Made by a program: the position numbers and the translations under genes. The notes under the pieces were generated by a model that was given only the letters and a program-made list of their open reading frames with translations, searched no databases and was not told the DNA's origin. A DNA stretch of 64,000 bases from Talinum fruticosum. Its lineage: Eukaryota; Streptophyta; Magnoliopsida; Caryophyllales; Talinaceae. This document shows positions 49,701-62,813 of the stretch, piece by piece (position 1 is the stretch's first letter; the number at the start of each line of letters is the position of its first letter). The DNA is taken from the NCBI GenBank assembly GCA_021018815.1, contig JAITYX010000063.1, positions 2,031,001-2,095,000 of the forward strand, written 5' to 3'.

Positions 49701-50750
49701 GTATTCGGGTCCTTAAACAGTGATTAAAGATTCTAGCTCTTTAAACCCATATACTTTTTCCATAACAAACAACAGAGCGAAATACTCACGCAAGTCCCTT
49801 TTAAGTCTAAAAAGAAACGAATTAGGGTTTGGACACCTAAAATTATAGCTCTAGTCTTATTAATGTGCATCCTAACGTTGCCAAAGACATTATGGCTCCA
49901 CCTAGGAGCACTCTTCCTAAAAGAGTGGAGGTTATCAATGAAAGAACCCCTGGGCACCCAAATCTTATTGAGAAACGGTTTGAACCGAGGGTGGTGGTGT
50001 CGGGCTATAAGAATCCAGAAAGAATGTTTAGTAAACAAATGTGTAGGCCTAGTTTCAATTAGGATGGGACAGCGGTCAGAAAAAACACGGGGCAAGTGAG
50101 TTACCTTAGTTTCCGGGTAGGATTGTAATCAAGCGGGGTTGAGGAAGGCCTAATCCGGCCTTTCTTGAATACACTCGCCCTGTCACGCCCATTAGTCCAT
50201 GTAAAATTTGGGCCATTAAACCCTACATCAATAAGGGACCAACGATCTATCTAATTGATAAAAGAAGAGGCCTGAATAAGATGGAACTTATTACCTCCAG
50301 ATTTCTCATTCTAACTGGTAACGGTATCAAAATCACCTACACTCAAACTAGGGATAGTCGAAGGGGAAGGTCAGATAGTAAGTTGCTCCCAAAAGTTCCA
50401 CCGGGCATTTTTATTGCTAGGAGCATGTATCCCGGTCGGGATGATCTCCAGCTCATCCGTGTCAAACGTAGTAAGACAATGGAAGTACTCCGACCTAGGG
50501 TTGACAACGTTGAGAACGATGACCATGGATTTCCAAAATATAGAAATACCACCACGGGTACCCATGTGAAAGAAGTACTTGGTACTCCTGAAAACCGAAT
50601 TTAACCCTCACGAGTGTACGCACATTGACCTAAAGAAGGAGACTCTAGAAGGATGAGAATGATGGGATTATACTAGTAAATCATGTCCATAATGAAAATA
50701 TACGGAGTTTCGACAAACGGCCTCCTAACATTCCAAACTACTATTTTCAT
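46741..50750 (-). pseudogene. Second L1-type LINE ORF2, minus strand, degenerate
   Basis: From the right: MKIVVWNVRR start at 50750, GGISIFWKS and HAPSNKNARWNFWEQL (50565-50371), GDFD-type motif near 50330, PRVFSDRCPIL (50095). RT begins with LNPTKAPGPNRVHAFF (49409-49470), then ISDLRPIHLCNSSYQILSKL and PAQSSFVPGRKI (49285-49130). SGPKVNQSKSRI is at 48658, the zf-RVT region at 48251-47480 (CPNCWFNSESHLHLF), and an RNase H-like C-terminus at 47250-46741. Stops in all frames. It has an RNase H tail that the plus-strand LINE does not show. Confidence 0.85.
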
Positions 50751-50899
50751 GTTAGTTGGAACAACCATGGTCGGATGAGAGAGGGGTTGTTTGATCTTTC
50801 TCTTCCTCTGTAAGTCGGAGATTGACTCGGGAGGTCCGTGACGGGTTCAGCGATGGAGATTTTAGTCGGATTCGGTATACTGAGTCTATCCATTGGGGT

Positions 50900-52790
50900 T
50901 TAAGGGTAATCTTCACATCCTGTACGATCATACGGTTGAAAGTGAACTTTCTTGTTATTCTTAGGTTTTCAAACCTTTCTAAGAGGCTGAATGCCATGAT
51001 CAGCTGGTTTTATCATGACATATTGACTTCTACCCCTGCCCTCCCGATCAAACGTGACGGAATCCGTAGTGGAGGAGGAAGAAAACAGGGTTGGAATTGA
51101 AGATGGGTTTCCCAAGGTGTTCCTCCTCGTTTCGAGCTTATTTTGCATGGCTTTCGGTAAGGATTTCTCGGCTTCCTTCTAAATGTTGAGGAAGTTTTGG
51201 GATGAAGGTAGATGCGGGATGGCCAAGAGGCCGGGTGTTGGAAAGGTTGGGAACAGTGGAAGTTCCGGATCCAGTCAACGAGCTATAGGCCTGAATAGGG
51301 TTTGGGGGAAGGCGGATTGCTCGATTCCGAGCTCATTTGTGCCGGACTTTACGGGCAGTGATTGAGAGGTGGAGGGGAAGGTGAACGATTCAACGGAAGA
51401 CAAGGGGCCTTACGGGCGTCGGTTTTGAAGGTCTTCTTACGTAGTGCATTTGGAATAGTGAGGACACTAAATGAATTCACTTGTACTTATTAAAGACAAG
51501 CTGGACGGAGTAAATGGCGAGGAGTGAAATTAATTTTGGGGGGAGTGAGTATTTAATATCTCGGGAGTAGATGCTATAACTTCCATAAAGGGAGAAGCTG
51601 AAGGGATATTATGTTACGTTGCATGGCTAGCCGCCAGGCACCAAATTTTCATCATTAACCAAATCTATTCCTTCGATTCTTTCCTGATGCTGGATTAGTG
51701 CTACAGTAATCATCATTCATTCCTTCTCCAGCAAGGTTATCAGTCCATAATGCCTTATTGTGCATGCCTCGTTTGTTCCGAGGCTGGTAAGTAGGCGAAA
51801 TTGCTTATAGGTTCTTTCGATGCCCTGGGCCGAGCCCATCACGAGTTTGTCTTATCCTTGTTCTTAGCGTTGGGTTGGGCCTTAAGGTCAGTTCCATTGT
51901 GTGGATTCCATCTCTTTCCTTTATTTTTCCTAGTCACAACCACAGTCCAAGTTTCCAATTTGGCATTTTTATCTTTTCTGTTCTTCCTCCCATGATGGTC
52001 ATCCCATCATTTTGTTTTTCCTTGCTGACCAAGTTCTATGGTCCCCTCTCCAAATCCATCATTTCCATATTGCCGATGTTGGTTTCCTGAGAACCTCCGA
52101 TGTCATCTTTTTGTCTTTTCTTTTACTATCGTTACCAGCCTCCATGGATGAGCAACCAGCCAGAGTTAGTTGGGCATTGCTCTTTCTTGTAACCTATCAT
52201 CTCACATTGGAGGCACGGAAGATGAAGATTTTTGTACACCACTATTTGTCATTCGTCTTCTATCCAAATCTTAGGAACAAGGGGTTTCCCTAGATCAATC
52301 TCTACTCAAACATGGGCGTATCTACCCCTCTCAACATTCGCAGTAGCATAGTCCACTTTGATGGGTTTTCCTATGACTTTGGTTATGTCAAATAATGCCG
52401 ACTTATTGAAGTATTCAATTGGAAGTTCTAGAAACCTAACCCAAACCAGCATTGTAGAGAAAGGGTTCATGGAAAGTCGGAAATTGGGCTACCATCTAGC
52501 TAACATGATGTAATGACCAAATACAAACCATGGCCCTCCTAACAGGACTCTTTCCAAATCTATTTCATTATCAAAATGAAATAAGAATATATCCTTACCC
52601 GGATCAATGACGTTCACCGACCTATCAATTTTCCACATACGATGAATCTTTGAGTGCAGGATATTGTACCTGATGCTTGTTCCAAGGACCTTACCCATCA
52701 GTGTGTGTGCCCGGGGAGCATGCAAAAGATTGAGCTGGTTAGAAGAGAACTTCACTTTAAAAGGAATCGCAGGTGCCATGGCCTCATCCT
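50900..52790 (-). pseudogene. ORF1 of the minus-strand LINE
   Basis: The clearest part is 52779-52489, a DUF4283-type start (MWKIDRSVNVIDPGKDIFLFHF, GGPWFVFGHYIMLARW). Leftward the frame decays. 52480-52300 still reads as NPF-, P/I-rich text typical of the domain, and the linker to ORF2 shows no clean frame. Confidence 0.75.
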
Positions 52791-53270
52791 CGTTTTAAAC
52801 TTCAAAGTTCATCTCATAGGTAATCTAGTTTGACTCGGGATGCCATGCAATATGTCCTTGAAGAACATCCTTGAACAAGAGCTTTTCAGCGTCGGATATC
52901 GTCGGCTCCGAAGAGAGTGCTGGGTCGGGGGACAAAAAGATCTAGGATTATCACCTTTAGGGTGATGAATGGAACAACTTGGTGGATTCTCGGAATTTTT
53001 GGTATTAGTGGCGAGGTCATTGGGGTGTCCTCCTCCATTTCACTTCCCTAGTAGAATCGCTATAATGAGGTTACAATGGAGCCTAGGAAAATTTTGAAAT
53101 TTATTAAATAATTAGTGGCTCGTCTTGATAAAAAAATTGAGGGACAAAAGTAAATTTTTGAATATTTTAAGGGTATAAAGATTTAATGACTCCCTTGAAG
53201 AACCTCTTTGTGATGTAAGAAGAGGAACTCCAAAAAAAAAAAAAAATAACACTCCGGTGCCTCGCCTAAA

Positions 53271-55236
53271 TTTAATTATTGAGATATTAACATTTACCTC
53301 CCTCGAGATATTTGAAAATCATCATAAACCTTCCAAATTTTGGTGTTTATTTTACTCACCCTGTAACGCCCCAACATAATCATTATACAAAACACACTTA
53401 TTGAATAAATATACTCTAACAAGGCAGCGGAAAACAATGTCATATTAGGGCGTTACCGCTGTCCCTACTCGAGAGCTCGGGCTAACATTGCAACAAAACA
53501 CACAATCCTCCTTTCAATTTACCCAAACACTTACATTTAAAGTCTCGTAAGATCAAACCCAATATGTGCATAATTTTAAACCATCAAACATAAGTTCGTT
53601 CACCCCAAAATACATTATAGCATCTAACGGTTTTACCATCAACAGCCAACTATAAAATAACTCGAGAATGAAAATCAAAGTCCGACCACCGATCCGAGTC
53701 AACACTTCCTAGTTCCTTTGCTATTGTCACTTCTGCTCGACATTAATTTTCTTTTATTTCCCTAAAACATTTAAGAAAACATAAAAACAAGAATGAGCCA
53801 TAGGCCCATTACGCTACCCTTGTACTTGTAAACATATATATTACAAAAGTCGGTGAGCGCGCGCGGATAATTAAAACAAGTTTCAAAAGCTATTTATGTG
53901 TAAAGCGACGTAATTTCATTGTGCGTTAATCATTGAAATAGTTTAGGACCCATTTACGTGAGATCATCATATCATGTAATCGTGACTATATGAACAATAC
54001 ATTCATTTATCCTGATCGATCGGGGGAAGCTATGCATCGTGTTCGTAAGCTGTAACTACGTGAACTGTAAGCGTATGCGTAAACTATAATTGTGAGCTAT
54101 AGCTTGTGATAAATCTACTGTAAACTTTGAGCTGTGACTGTGAAGTGGGTCTACATTATTTGTATTATTAAAGCTGTAAACTCAATAATAAAGATGAACA
54201 CTTTAGAAAAGGTACAAGTAATAACGTACCTTAGATATCGTTTATTTTCCTTTTTACACTCCCTCACGTAACTCATTCCTCATGTATTATTTTAGTTTGG
54301 TATCTCAAAAGAGGTTAGAGATGAAAATGGTTGATGGAGGTTCGGTGTGGCGTTGGCTATTGGATGGTGGCGGCTCGGGCGTCGGTCGGCGGCGTAAGGC
54401 GGCGACGGCGGCCGAGAACGGCACCAGCGGCGTTCCGAGCGGCAAGAGCGGCGGCGAGGGCAAGTTCCGCCCTGGCGGCGCGAAACGAGGGAAAGGGAGA
54501 GGGAAACTTGGTGGCGGCAGCAAGGTGTCGGTGAAGGCGCCGGTGGAGGCTTGCTGGTGGCGGTTGGCAGCGAGGCGGTGGCTCGATGGTGGTCGGCAGC
54601 GGCCGTGGTCTGGGCGGTGACAGCCGCGAGGAGGAGGGCCAGAGAGGGAGGTGGGAAGAGGAGAGGAGAGAGAATGGAGTTTTGAGAGTGGGTTTTTTAT
54701 ATTTTTGAAGTAAGTAGTAGCCCCTCCCCTTTTTGTTTCATTCCTGCACCGCCATCACATTCCAGCAAACTTCATTTTTTTATTTGTTTGGGCACGGCTC
54801 ACTTGTTTTTGAACGATATTAAGACGATAAATACAAATTTAGAGCAATTAAATACGATTAACCTTCGGGGTGTTACACACCCTAGATTTAGAAATAAAAA
54901 TATTTAACATACAAAAACAGCAAAGGGCTAATCGAAATCGTAAAAGGACAAGTTTGTCCCTATTTTTAAAATAGAATGACTTTTTGACCCCCATGCTTGG
55001 AAAAAGCACACATATTGTAAAAGGGCAATTATGTCATTGTACATCTTTTTTAAGTCATATCAACACTCATATCGTATTTGGATGTTGTTTATTATTAACA
55101 ACAAAGGTCAATGCATCACTCAAATATTAATTGCTCCGGTCGGGGTGGGTAAAAATAAATACCAATACGTGGATGGTTTATAAATGATTTCCAAATATCT
55201 CAAGGGAGGTAAATGTTAATATCTCTTTGATTATTT
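53271..55236. mobile_element. Inverted-repeat element split by a TG...CA insertion
   Basis: Positions 53271-53361 and 55145-55236 are inverted copies (GAGATATTAACATTTACCTC on the left, its complement GAGGTAAATGTTAATATCTC on the right), with about 85% match by eye. Removing the insertion at 53362-54882 leaves about 445 bp, a plausible MITE or foldback element. Target duplication not resolved. Confidence 0.65.
53362..54877. mobile_element. 1516-bp TG...CA element with 5-bp target duplication (solo-LTR-like)
   Basis: Starts TGTAACGCCCC and ends GGGGTGTTACA, inverted copies of 11 bases with one mismatch. It is flanked by CACCC on both sides (53357-53361, 54878-54882). Five-base duplication and TG...CA ends suit a solo LTR; the 11-base inverted ends are longer than usual for one. 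It contains GCAGCGGAAAA (53424 region), GTTACCGCTGTCC, and a GC-rich block at 54330-54620 whose Gly/Arg-rich open frames look compositional. A second copy starts at 25155. Confidence 0.75.
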
Positions 55237-55270
55237 TATGGACAAAACGTTATCAATTCATTCAATAGTA

Positions 55271-55532
55271 ACGTCGGCAAAATTTCATCTGTCCCATTTA
55301 TCCAACCTAAAAAATCGCGTACGGTCATTAATTATTCATCCGTATTTTAAATTTGGACACAAGATTTTTCTTAAATTTTATTGTCCGAACCCAATATTGA
55401 CTCAAATTTAGGCTCGTCCGATTTGTCGACCAGGAAAAAATCGTATATTGGACAAAATATTTTATTCAAATTTTAGACATTGACTGATTTGCCCGACTCG
55501 AATTTGACCTTGATTCGAATTTTTGCCGACGT
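55271..55532. mobile_element. 262-bp MITE with 11-bp direct flanks
   Basis: Inverted ends ACGTCGGCAAAATTTC and GAATTTTTGCCGACGT. The flanks ATTCAATAGTA occur at both 55260-55270 and 55533-55543. If the ends were taken a few bases further out the duplication would be 8 bp (TTCAATAG), as in hAT elements. Confidence 0.8.
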
Positions 55533-55965
55533 ATTCAATAGTATGTAAGATGGATTATTATGATATTAACATTTTGAAAACTCTAGTCTTACTAGCAAAA
55601 AAATCAATTATTCGATATATTGTGATTGATTCATTCAATTTTATTATTAAAACTTCTTATTTTTATGGTTATTTTCATATATAATATTAGTAAAATTCAA
55701 TATCTATTTTGTTGATATGGTTAGAATTATTGTAGAATGTAATTATTTTTCATAATTACAGGTTTATGGCTGAATTCTATTTTCCTCGACGAGGCCTTTG
55801 GCTGAGAGCAAGACATCTATATCTATACTATATATAATAGCAATCTTTTCAAAAATATGATATGGCGGTCATGTGAGTGAATTTAGGAGTTTCGTCCAAT
55901 AAGAAAATAATAATTTATCATTGACAAAAAATAGGTTTCCAATCATATATGGACTCTTTTTTACT

Positions 55966-55987
55966 TAATAATAATAATAATAATAAC

Positions 55988-56062
<75 letters not shown>

Positions 56063-56077
56063 CATAATAATAATAAC

Positions 56078-56115
<38 letters not shown>

Positions 56116-56141
56116 TAATAATATTCATAATAATCATAATG

Positions 56142-56190
<49 letters not shown>

Positions 56191-56219
56191 CAATAATAAT
56201 ATTCATAATAATCATAATG

Positions 56220-56265
<46 letters not shown>

Positions 56266-56329
56266 TAATAATATTCATAATAATCATAATGATAATAATC
56301 ATAATAATAATAATAATAATAATAATAAT

Positions 56330-56385
<56 letters not shown>

Positions 56386-56402
56386 CAATAATAATAATAA
56401 CT
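55966..56402. repeat. (AAT)n array 1 with regular interruptions
   Basis: About 437 bp of AAT/ATA trinucleotides, broken at intervals by AAC, CAT and a recurrent ATATTCATAATAATCATAATG block (near 56120, 56200 and 56270). The recurrence shows larger units of about 75 bp were duplicated inside the array. Confidence 0.95.
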
Positions 56403-56528
56403 ATCTATACATTATATAATGCCAATCTTTTCAAATTTTGAAATGCTTTAACCGGAGTGAATTCGGGAGTTTCGTCGAATAAAAAAAATAATTTATCAAT
56501 TAAAAAAAAGTTTCCACTCATCTATGGA

Positions 56529-56531
56529 CTC

Positions 56532-56610
<79 letters not shown>

Positions 56611-56660
56611 CGTAATAATAATAATAATAATAATAATAACAATAATAACAATAACGATAA
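56529..56660. repeat. (AAT)n array 2
   Basis: Starts right after the CTATGGACTCT end of the second Helitron-like 5' segment and runs to the next TCTATAC start at 56681. Confidence 0.95.
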
Positions 56661-56814
56661 TAATAACTATAGTAGTAGTATCTATACACTATATAATGCC
56701 AATCTTTTCAAATTTTGAAATGGTGCAACCAGAGTGAATTAAGGAGTTTTGTCCAACTAAAAAAATAAATAACTTATCATTTAAAAAAATAAGTTTCCAC
56801 TCATCTATGGACTC

Positions 56815-56885
<71 letters not shown>

Positions 56886-56908
56886 TAATAATAATAATAA
56901 TAATAATA

Positions 56909-56991
<83 letters not shown>

Positions 56992-57006
56992 TATAATAAT
57001 AATAAC

Positions 57007-57071
<65 letters not shown>
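56815..57071. repeat. (AAT)n array 3
   Basis: Follows CTATGGACTCT of the third 5' segment and is broken by single ATA/ATG/AAC changes. It ends at the fourth start, TCTATGC at 57072. Confidence 0.95.
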
Positions 57072-57072
<1 letters not shown>

Positions 57073-57451
57073 CTATGCAATATATAATAGTAATATTTTT
57101 AAATTGGTCAAATATTGTAATGGGAGTGATTGTAAGAAATTAGGGTAATCTTAACCATAAAAATTATTTGTCCATTGAATATGAGTCGTTAATGTAAATA
57201 ATTAAATAAATAATATAATTTATCCAAATAAAAAAATCCTTTTATAAGTGGAGTATCCTCCTCCTTTTTTTGGTGTGTGATAATACAGTCTCATTAGTAT
57301 TTTTTCTAATAAATCTGTATCTATACACTATATAATGCCAATCTTTTCAAATTTTGAAATGCTGCAACTAGAGTGAATTAAGGAGTTTCGTCCAATAAAA
57401 TAATAAATAATTTATCATTTAAAAAATAAGTTTCCACTCATCTATGAACTC

Positions 57452-57507
<56 letters not shown>

Positions 57508-57508
57508 T
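57452..57508. repeat. (AAT)n array 4
   Basis: Short array after CTATGAACTCT of the fifth 5' segment, followed by ATATAATATAATATAA text. Confidence 0.9.
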
Positions 57509-60224
57509 ATAATATAATATAATTTTTCATAAAAATTAAAAATAATAAAATAAAAATATAATCTTAAACAAAAAGTTAAACAAATAATAAAATGAACTAA
57601 ATAAATAAATAAATAAATAATTAACTTACCAAAATATTAAACTATTTTCTGGACCTAACAGACCTAACATCTAAAATAAAAATAAAAAAACTAAATTTAT
57701 AAATTTATTAAATTAAAAACATGCTTGAACCTAAATTAGTAAATAAGTTTGAAAAATTATCAAATTATTTATATATTATAAAATTATCTAATCATAATAT
57801 AAAAATTAAATAACAATTAATCATCCTAATTAATTCATAAAAATATAAAACAAAAAATAAAAACAAAACTAAGTAGAAAATTAATAAATAACAAATATAC
57901 AAAATTATATAACAAATTAAATCAAAAATTAAAAAAATATAAAAGTAACCTAAAATCCAAAAATATTTTTTATACTTTTCCAGAAAAATTAAACAGAATT
58001 AAAAATAATAAAATAAAAATATAATCTTAAACATAAAGTAAAACAAATAATAAACTGCACTAAGTAAATGAGAAAATAAATAATTAAATTACCAGAATAT
58101 TAAAATTAATTTTTGGACCTGAATATATCCTAAACACCTAAAATCAAAATGAAAAAAACTAAATTTAATACTAATAGATTAAAAAGACTCTAACTAAAAC
58201 CTATAATATATAAAAATAAAATTAATCGAAGAAGAATAATTTTATTCTAACTTCTAACAAACTGGCTAAAAAATAACAAAAATGAAGAAAAAATTAATTT
58301 GAAAATTAAAATATATTAAAACATAAAATAAAATTAATATATATATTTATGTATTTATTTATTTAGGGTTTGGTTTGTATATTAGCTCTCATTTATTTTT
58401 ATGTATATTGATATGCAATATTATTTTGGGCCTGAAATATAATAATTTTGTGTAATATTATTAATTTTTCATTGTTGATGATGTTTTTTGACTTGGTGCC
58501 ATAAAATTGTATTAGTTCAAAATATATTTATTATAAGATTTTTAAAATTAAAATCAATAGGAGCACATTATGAAAATAATATTTAAATATTTAATTATCT
58601 GATGAAGTAATTTGGTTATTACATTCATCTTATATAAGAATGATTTAATAAACCTTAAGAAATCATAAATTAATATAATAAAAATGTAACAACTATATAT
58701 ATACTTGATATTAATAATTAAAAATGCCTACAAGATAGAAAGTTATGATTCAAATATTTTGTGGAATAAAACGTAATGAATAAAAAGTTAGGAATTATAT
58801 TGATTCGGATCGTAATATGTGGACTTTAAGTTTTTAATTTGTGCTATGTTTAAAGGATTGCAAACTTAATATGTCAACTTCTATTAAACTCATATGACTT
58901 CGAATAAATTCACTTGTCTCAAAATTTTTGCACAACATACAAATCATTTTTTTTGTTACAAATACAATTTATTTTAGTTTCTTCGTAACATGTCTATCTC
59001 GTGACTTATTATTGATAAACATATTTAAATCATATCTTTTACTATTGTAAGTTTTCTAAATTATTAAAAGAAGAGTATTTGCCATCAAACCTCCCCGCCA
59101 TCTTGAAATACAATTTCATGTTACTCTTATTGTGTTAATTAATTGAGAGGAAGAGTTGTGTCTCGAGGAAGCAATTGGTTGTTAATTGAGTAAAACATGT
59201 ATTTATAAAACATCAATTGTATCAATATTTTTGCCCCATTGATTCATTACTAAAATCACAATTAATTTTCAATATAAGTACAAAACATAGATAGTTTTAT
59301 TAACCTACACCGCGAATTGACCTATCATGCCCTTTACTATGATACAAATTACCTATTATTGTTAAATATATTTGGATCACTTCTATTATATAATATTTTT
59401 CACTATTAATCTCAGTATAAGTAGTCATTATATGTTTAACTATCTTTGTGTGCACAAGTAGGTAAGAATGGATAAATCATTATATTCACCTTATAATTTT
59501 TAAAAAATTAGATCTCATTATGGGTATATCTATACTTTTTAAGAGTTTGTGTAATATTTAAGTCAATGATGTTTTAGTGGGTTGGTTGCATATAAATATT
59601 TATCTAGGCGTCTATTAAGTTAAATTAGTATTAACTTTGTACAGAGTTATGAGTTATAATAGTTTGATGTTCTTTTATTGATTTGATGTACTTTGTGTTG
59701 TAATATTAATTCGTGACATAATGATATTTATTGTCATCTATAGGTTATATAACTCAATATCTACCAATAATATATTATTCCTTTTCCTACTAATATTTAC
59801 CTTTTGATATACAAACATATTGTCACACTATTTCTATAACTGTATAAGTTAGGATTATTTAAATTGTTTGATTCTTAAAGGGGCTTGGCTTCTTAATATT
59901 CCAAATCACGAGTATCATCTTAAAACCTTGATGATATTTTTTAACATTTTTTAATTTATTATTTTAGATTATTTATTTATTCTTTTAAAATTTAGAATGA
60001 TTGTAAGAAGAATGTGTGTAGAGCTTTAATGATTTTATGTGTTGGGTTCGATAACTTTGATGAGTCACGAAAGCGTTTTCGCTATGAGGGGATAATATGT
60101 ACAAGAATGTTGTTGAAAGTGAAATCATTTAATAAAATCAAATGATCGAGAAAAAGAAACTCATAAGTACAATATTGCTCCGTAATTTAATAATTTCTTA
60201 AGTTATGCATTATATAACATTATT

Positions 60225-60250
60225 CCGTGCATAGCACGAGTCCGGACTAG
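60225..60250 (+). other. Helitron 3' terminus A
   Basis: Hairpin stem CCGTGC / GCACG, loop ATA, then 11 bases to CTAG. The same structure occurs at 62788-62813. Confidence 0.8.
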
Positions 60251-62813
60251 TAATATATAATAATAATCTTTTTAAATAGACTAAATACTACAACAAGAGT
60301 GATTGTAGGAGTTTGGTGTAGTCTCAACCATAAAAATTATTTGTTCATTAAAAATAAATCATTGATGTAAATAATTAAATAAACAATAAAATTCATCAAA
60401 AGGAAAAAAAAAAGGCTTCCCTTTAAAATTAGACTGTATCAAGGTAATATTGGATCCCCTTGCTGAAAAATAAATAAATAATATTATAAAATTATTTAAT
60501 CTAAATCTCAAAATTAAACAGTAAATAATTAGCCTTATTAATTTTAAAAAATATAAAACATAAAATAAAACCAAATTGAGCAGAAAATTAATAAATAAAA
60601 ATTACAGAAAATTATATATGAACTAAATTAAAAATCTAGATAGAATTAAAAACATAAAAAAATTTTAAATTTTTCAGAAAAATTAAACATAATTAAAACA
60701 GAAAAACAAAAATATAATCTAAAATAGAAAGTTAAACAAATAATCAATTACACTACAATACATATGAAAATAAATAATTAAATAAAATAGAATATTAAAA
60801 CTATTTTTGGACCGAAACATACACTAAAAACCTAAAATTAAAATACAAAAATTTAATTTATAAATTTATTAAATTAAAAACTAGCTTTAACCTAAATTAG
60901 AAAATAAATCAAAAAATAATTAAATTAATCATAAAAACTAAGAAAATTAATACTAAGATATTAATACTCTAACGAAACCCTATAATAATATAAAAAATAA
61001 AATTAACCAAAGGAAACTAATTTAATCCAACTTCTAACAATTTGACTAAAAATAACAAAAATAAATAGAAAAATAATCTGAAAATTAAAATATATTAGGA
61101 CTCAAAATAAAATTAATATAAAATTACTGAGATATCTATCCTATTATCAATCAATGTAATTCATTCTCACGTCAATCATTAGTAAAAACCCATTGTGACT
61201 TCAAATTGTGACTCGACTTAAATCTAATGAGATAACTATCAAAGTGAACAATATATATTTAATTATATATTTTTGGGTGGATGAATAAGATATTTCATTA
61301 GATGAGAAAATTTGTTCTTCCTTTCTACTAAAAAAGAAAATATGTATTGTAAAAATATAACAATAGCTTCTGTCATTATTTGGTTTACTAATTTGGTAGG
61401 AAAATGTGGCTGAGGTGACTAAAGAACATGGTATCGGTTTCAAACTAATTTTTAATTAGTGACTTTAAGTTTTGAAAGTGATTGAATCAATAAGGATCGG
61501 TCAATTGGAGGAGGTATGTTATGATTAAGGTATGAGTTAACTACTTATTTATGTAATTTTTTGTCTAATTTGATTTGTTTGGATCATGAGTTTCTCTGTC
61601 TTTCTACTTACTTTTTAATTTTGTGTCTATTCTATCATTTTCAAAATACGACATGCATCCACGCTTTTACCATACTTATGTTAAGTGTGGAAATGGTATG
61701 AGTGGATAAATATTCCACACACTAAATAAGTTAGATGAGAGTCGTCTTTAACCACACACTCATATCCAAAAAAAAAACACCATCACTCGCCATACTTATA
61801 TCTATGGACATATTACCCCTTGAGCGAGTCTTTTTTTCCTATTACCAGTTTGCACTTGAATCAACTTTTACCACTAATATAGACACTTAGGTTGTAACAA
61901 GTTAAGTTACAAAATTCTTTTTGAAATTAACTAGGGTTAATTAAAATATTTTATTTTTTTACTCTTTATGCCATGTTTTTTCTCTCGAAAGGATGGGGGT
62001 TGGGTGACCGCGGTTGCCCTAACATAGATCTGCCTCTGGATTAAAAATACTTAGTTATTCTTCAAATTAGGGTTCTGTTCATTAAGGTGAATTTTTTTAG
62101 TTTTCCTTTATTTTACTTTTCTTTAAACAACATTAAGAAAAAAAAGATATAAAGCGGGCACATGTGAAATTTCTTGATTAAGTAGAAAATAAGAGAGAAA
62201 ACGAGATTAGAGTATGAGATTTGAGGTTTATTTTTTATTTTGATTTTTTCAATATATTGGGCATTGTGCTATAAAAGAGAGAAATCGAAAATTTGCATAA
62301 AAATATTTCCTTTATGTGTTTAATTTTCATAAAAATTCTTTTCAATTATTTTTTTAAAAAATTTCTTTTTGATTGTAAATTTAGTATTTGACTTATATGA
62401 TTATCATAAATTGTCCAATGCGAAAAAAATTCTTTTTATGTATTTCAATTATCTCAAAATAACTGCAACGCTTATTATCCATGCTAAATAATCATTTTTT
62501 CAATAGATGTAAATCACCATTCTTAATATACATGGATATACCTTAATAGGTTAGTACCACTCTTACAAGAGTGGTTATATTTTTCCACATTATTATGTGT
62601 GAAAATGATTTCATACAACTCATTTTTGCTTATTTTTCTGCCACACTCAATCATGTGTAATTAGATAAGGGTAGAAGCATACCATATGATGATTGTAACA
62701 TTTTTGATTATTAATCTCATTTATTAAATGTAGTTATTAAATATTTACTTTTTTAGTTCATAACTTATTAAGGAGTATTACATTACTCCGTGCATAGCAC
62801 GGGTCCAAACTAG
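60251..62813 (+). mobile_element. Non-autonomous Helitron-like element B
   Basis: Begins at the junction CTAG/TAATATATAATAATAATC, a diverged 5' end close to the segment at 57072 (shared AACCATAAAAATTATTTGT). It ends with a perfect hairpin CCGTGC-ATA-GCACGG (62788-62802) and GTCCAAACTAG. Internal text matches element A only in parts (for example 60480-61140 versus 57530-58340). No coding gene. Confidence 0.65.
60447..61176 (+). repeat. Long direct repeat, copy 1 (copy 2 at 63271-64000)
   Basis: About 730 bp starting ATATTGGATC and ending TTCATTCTCACGTC match 63271-64000 with very few differences. The second copy is cut by the window edge. Confidence 0.92.

Larger units (their letters stand above)
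55822..60250 (+). mobile_element. Non-autonomous Helitron-like element A with several 5' ends
   Basis: Starts A/TCTATACTATATATAATAGC, a typical plant Helitron 5' end. It ends with hairpin CCGTGC-ATA-GCACGA (60225-60239) and then GTCCGGACTAG followed by T, the CTRR-type 3' end inserted between A and T. Further 5'-like ends start at 56404, 56681, 57072 and 57320. No Rep/helicase coding sequence is visible. The right half (57510-60250) is AT-rich and gene-free. Confidence 0.75.

Noticed and set aside
54282..54620. 112-aa Gly/Arg-rich open frame
   Set aside because: Low-complexity GC-rich text inside a TG...CA element, with equally long frames on other strands; no domain.
55949..57148. Long open frames of poly-Asn and poly-Ile on both strands
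   Set aside because: They are translations of the (AAT)n microsatellites, with no start context or other protein signal.
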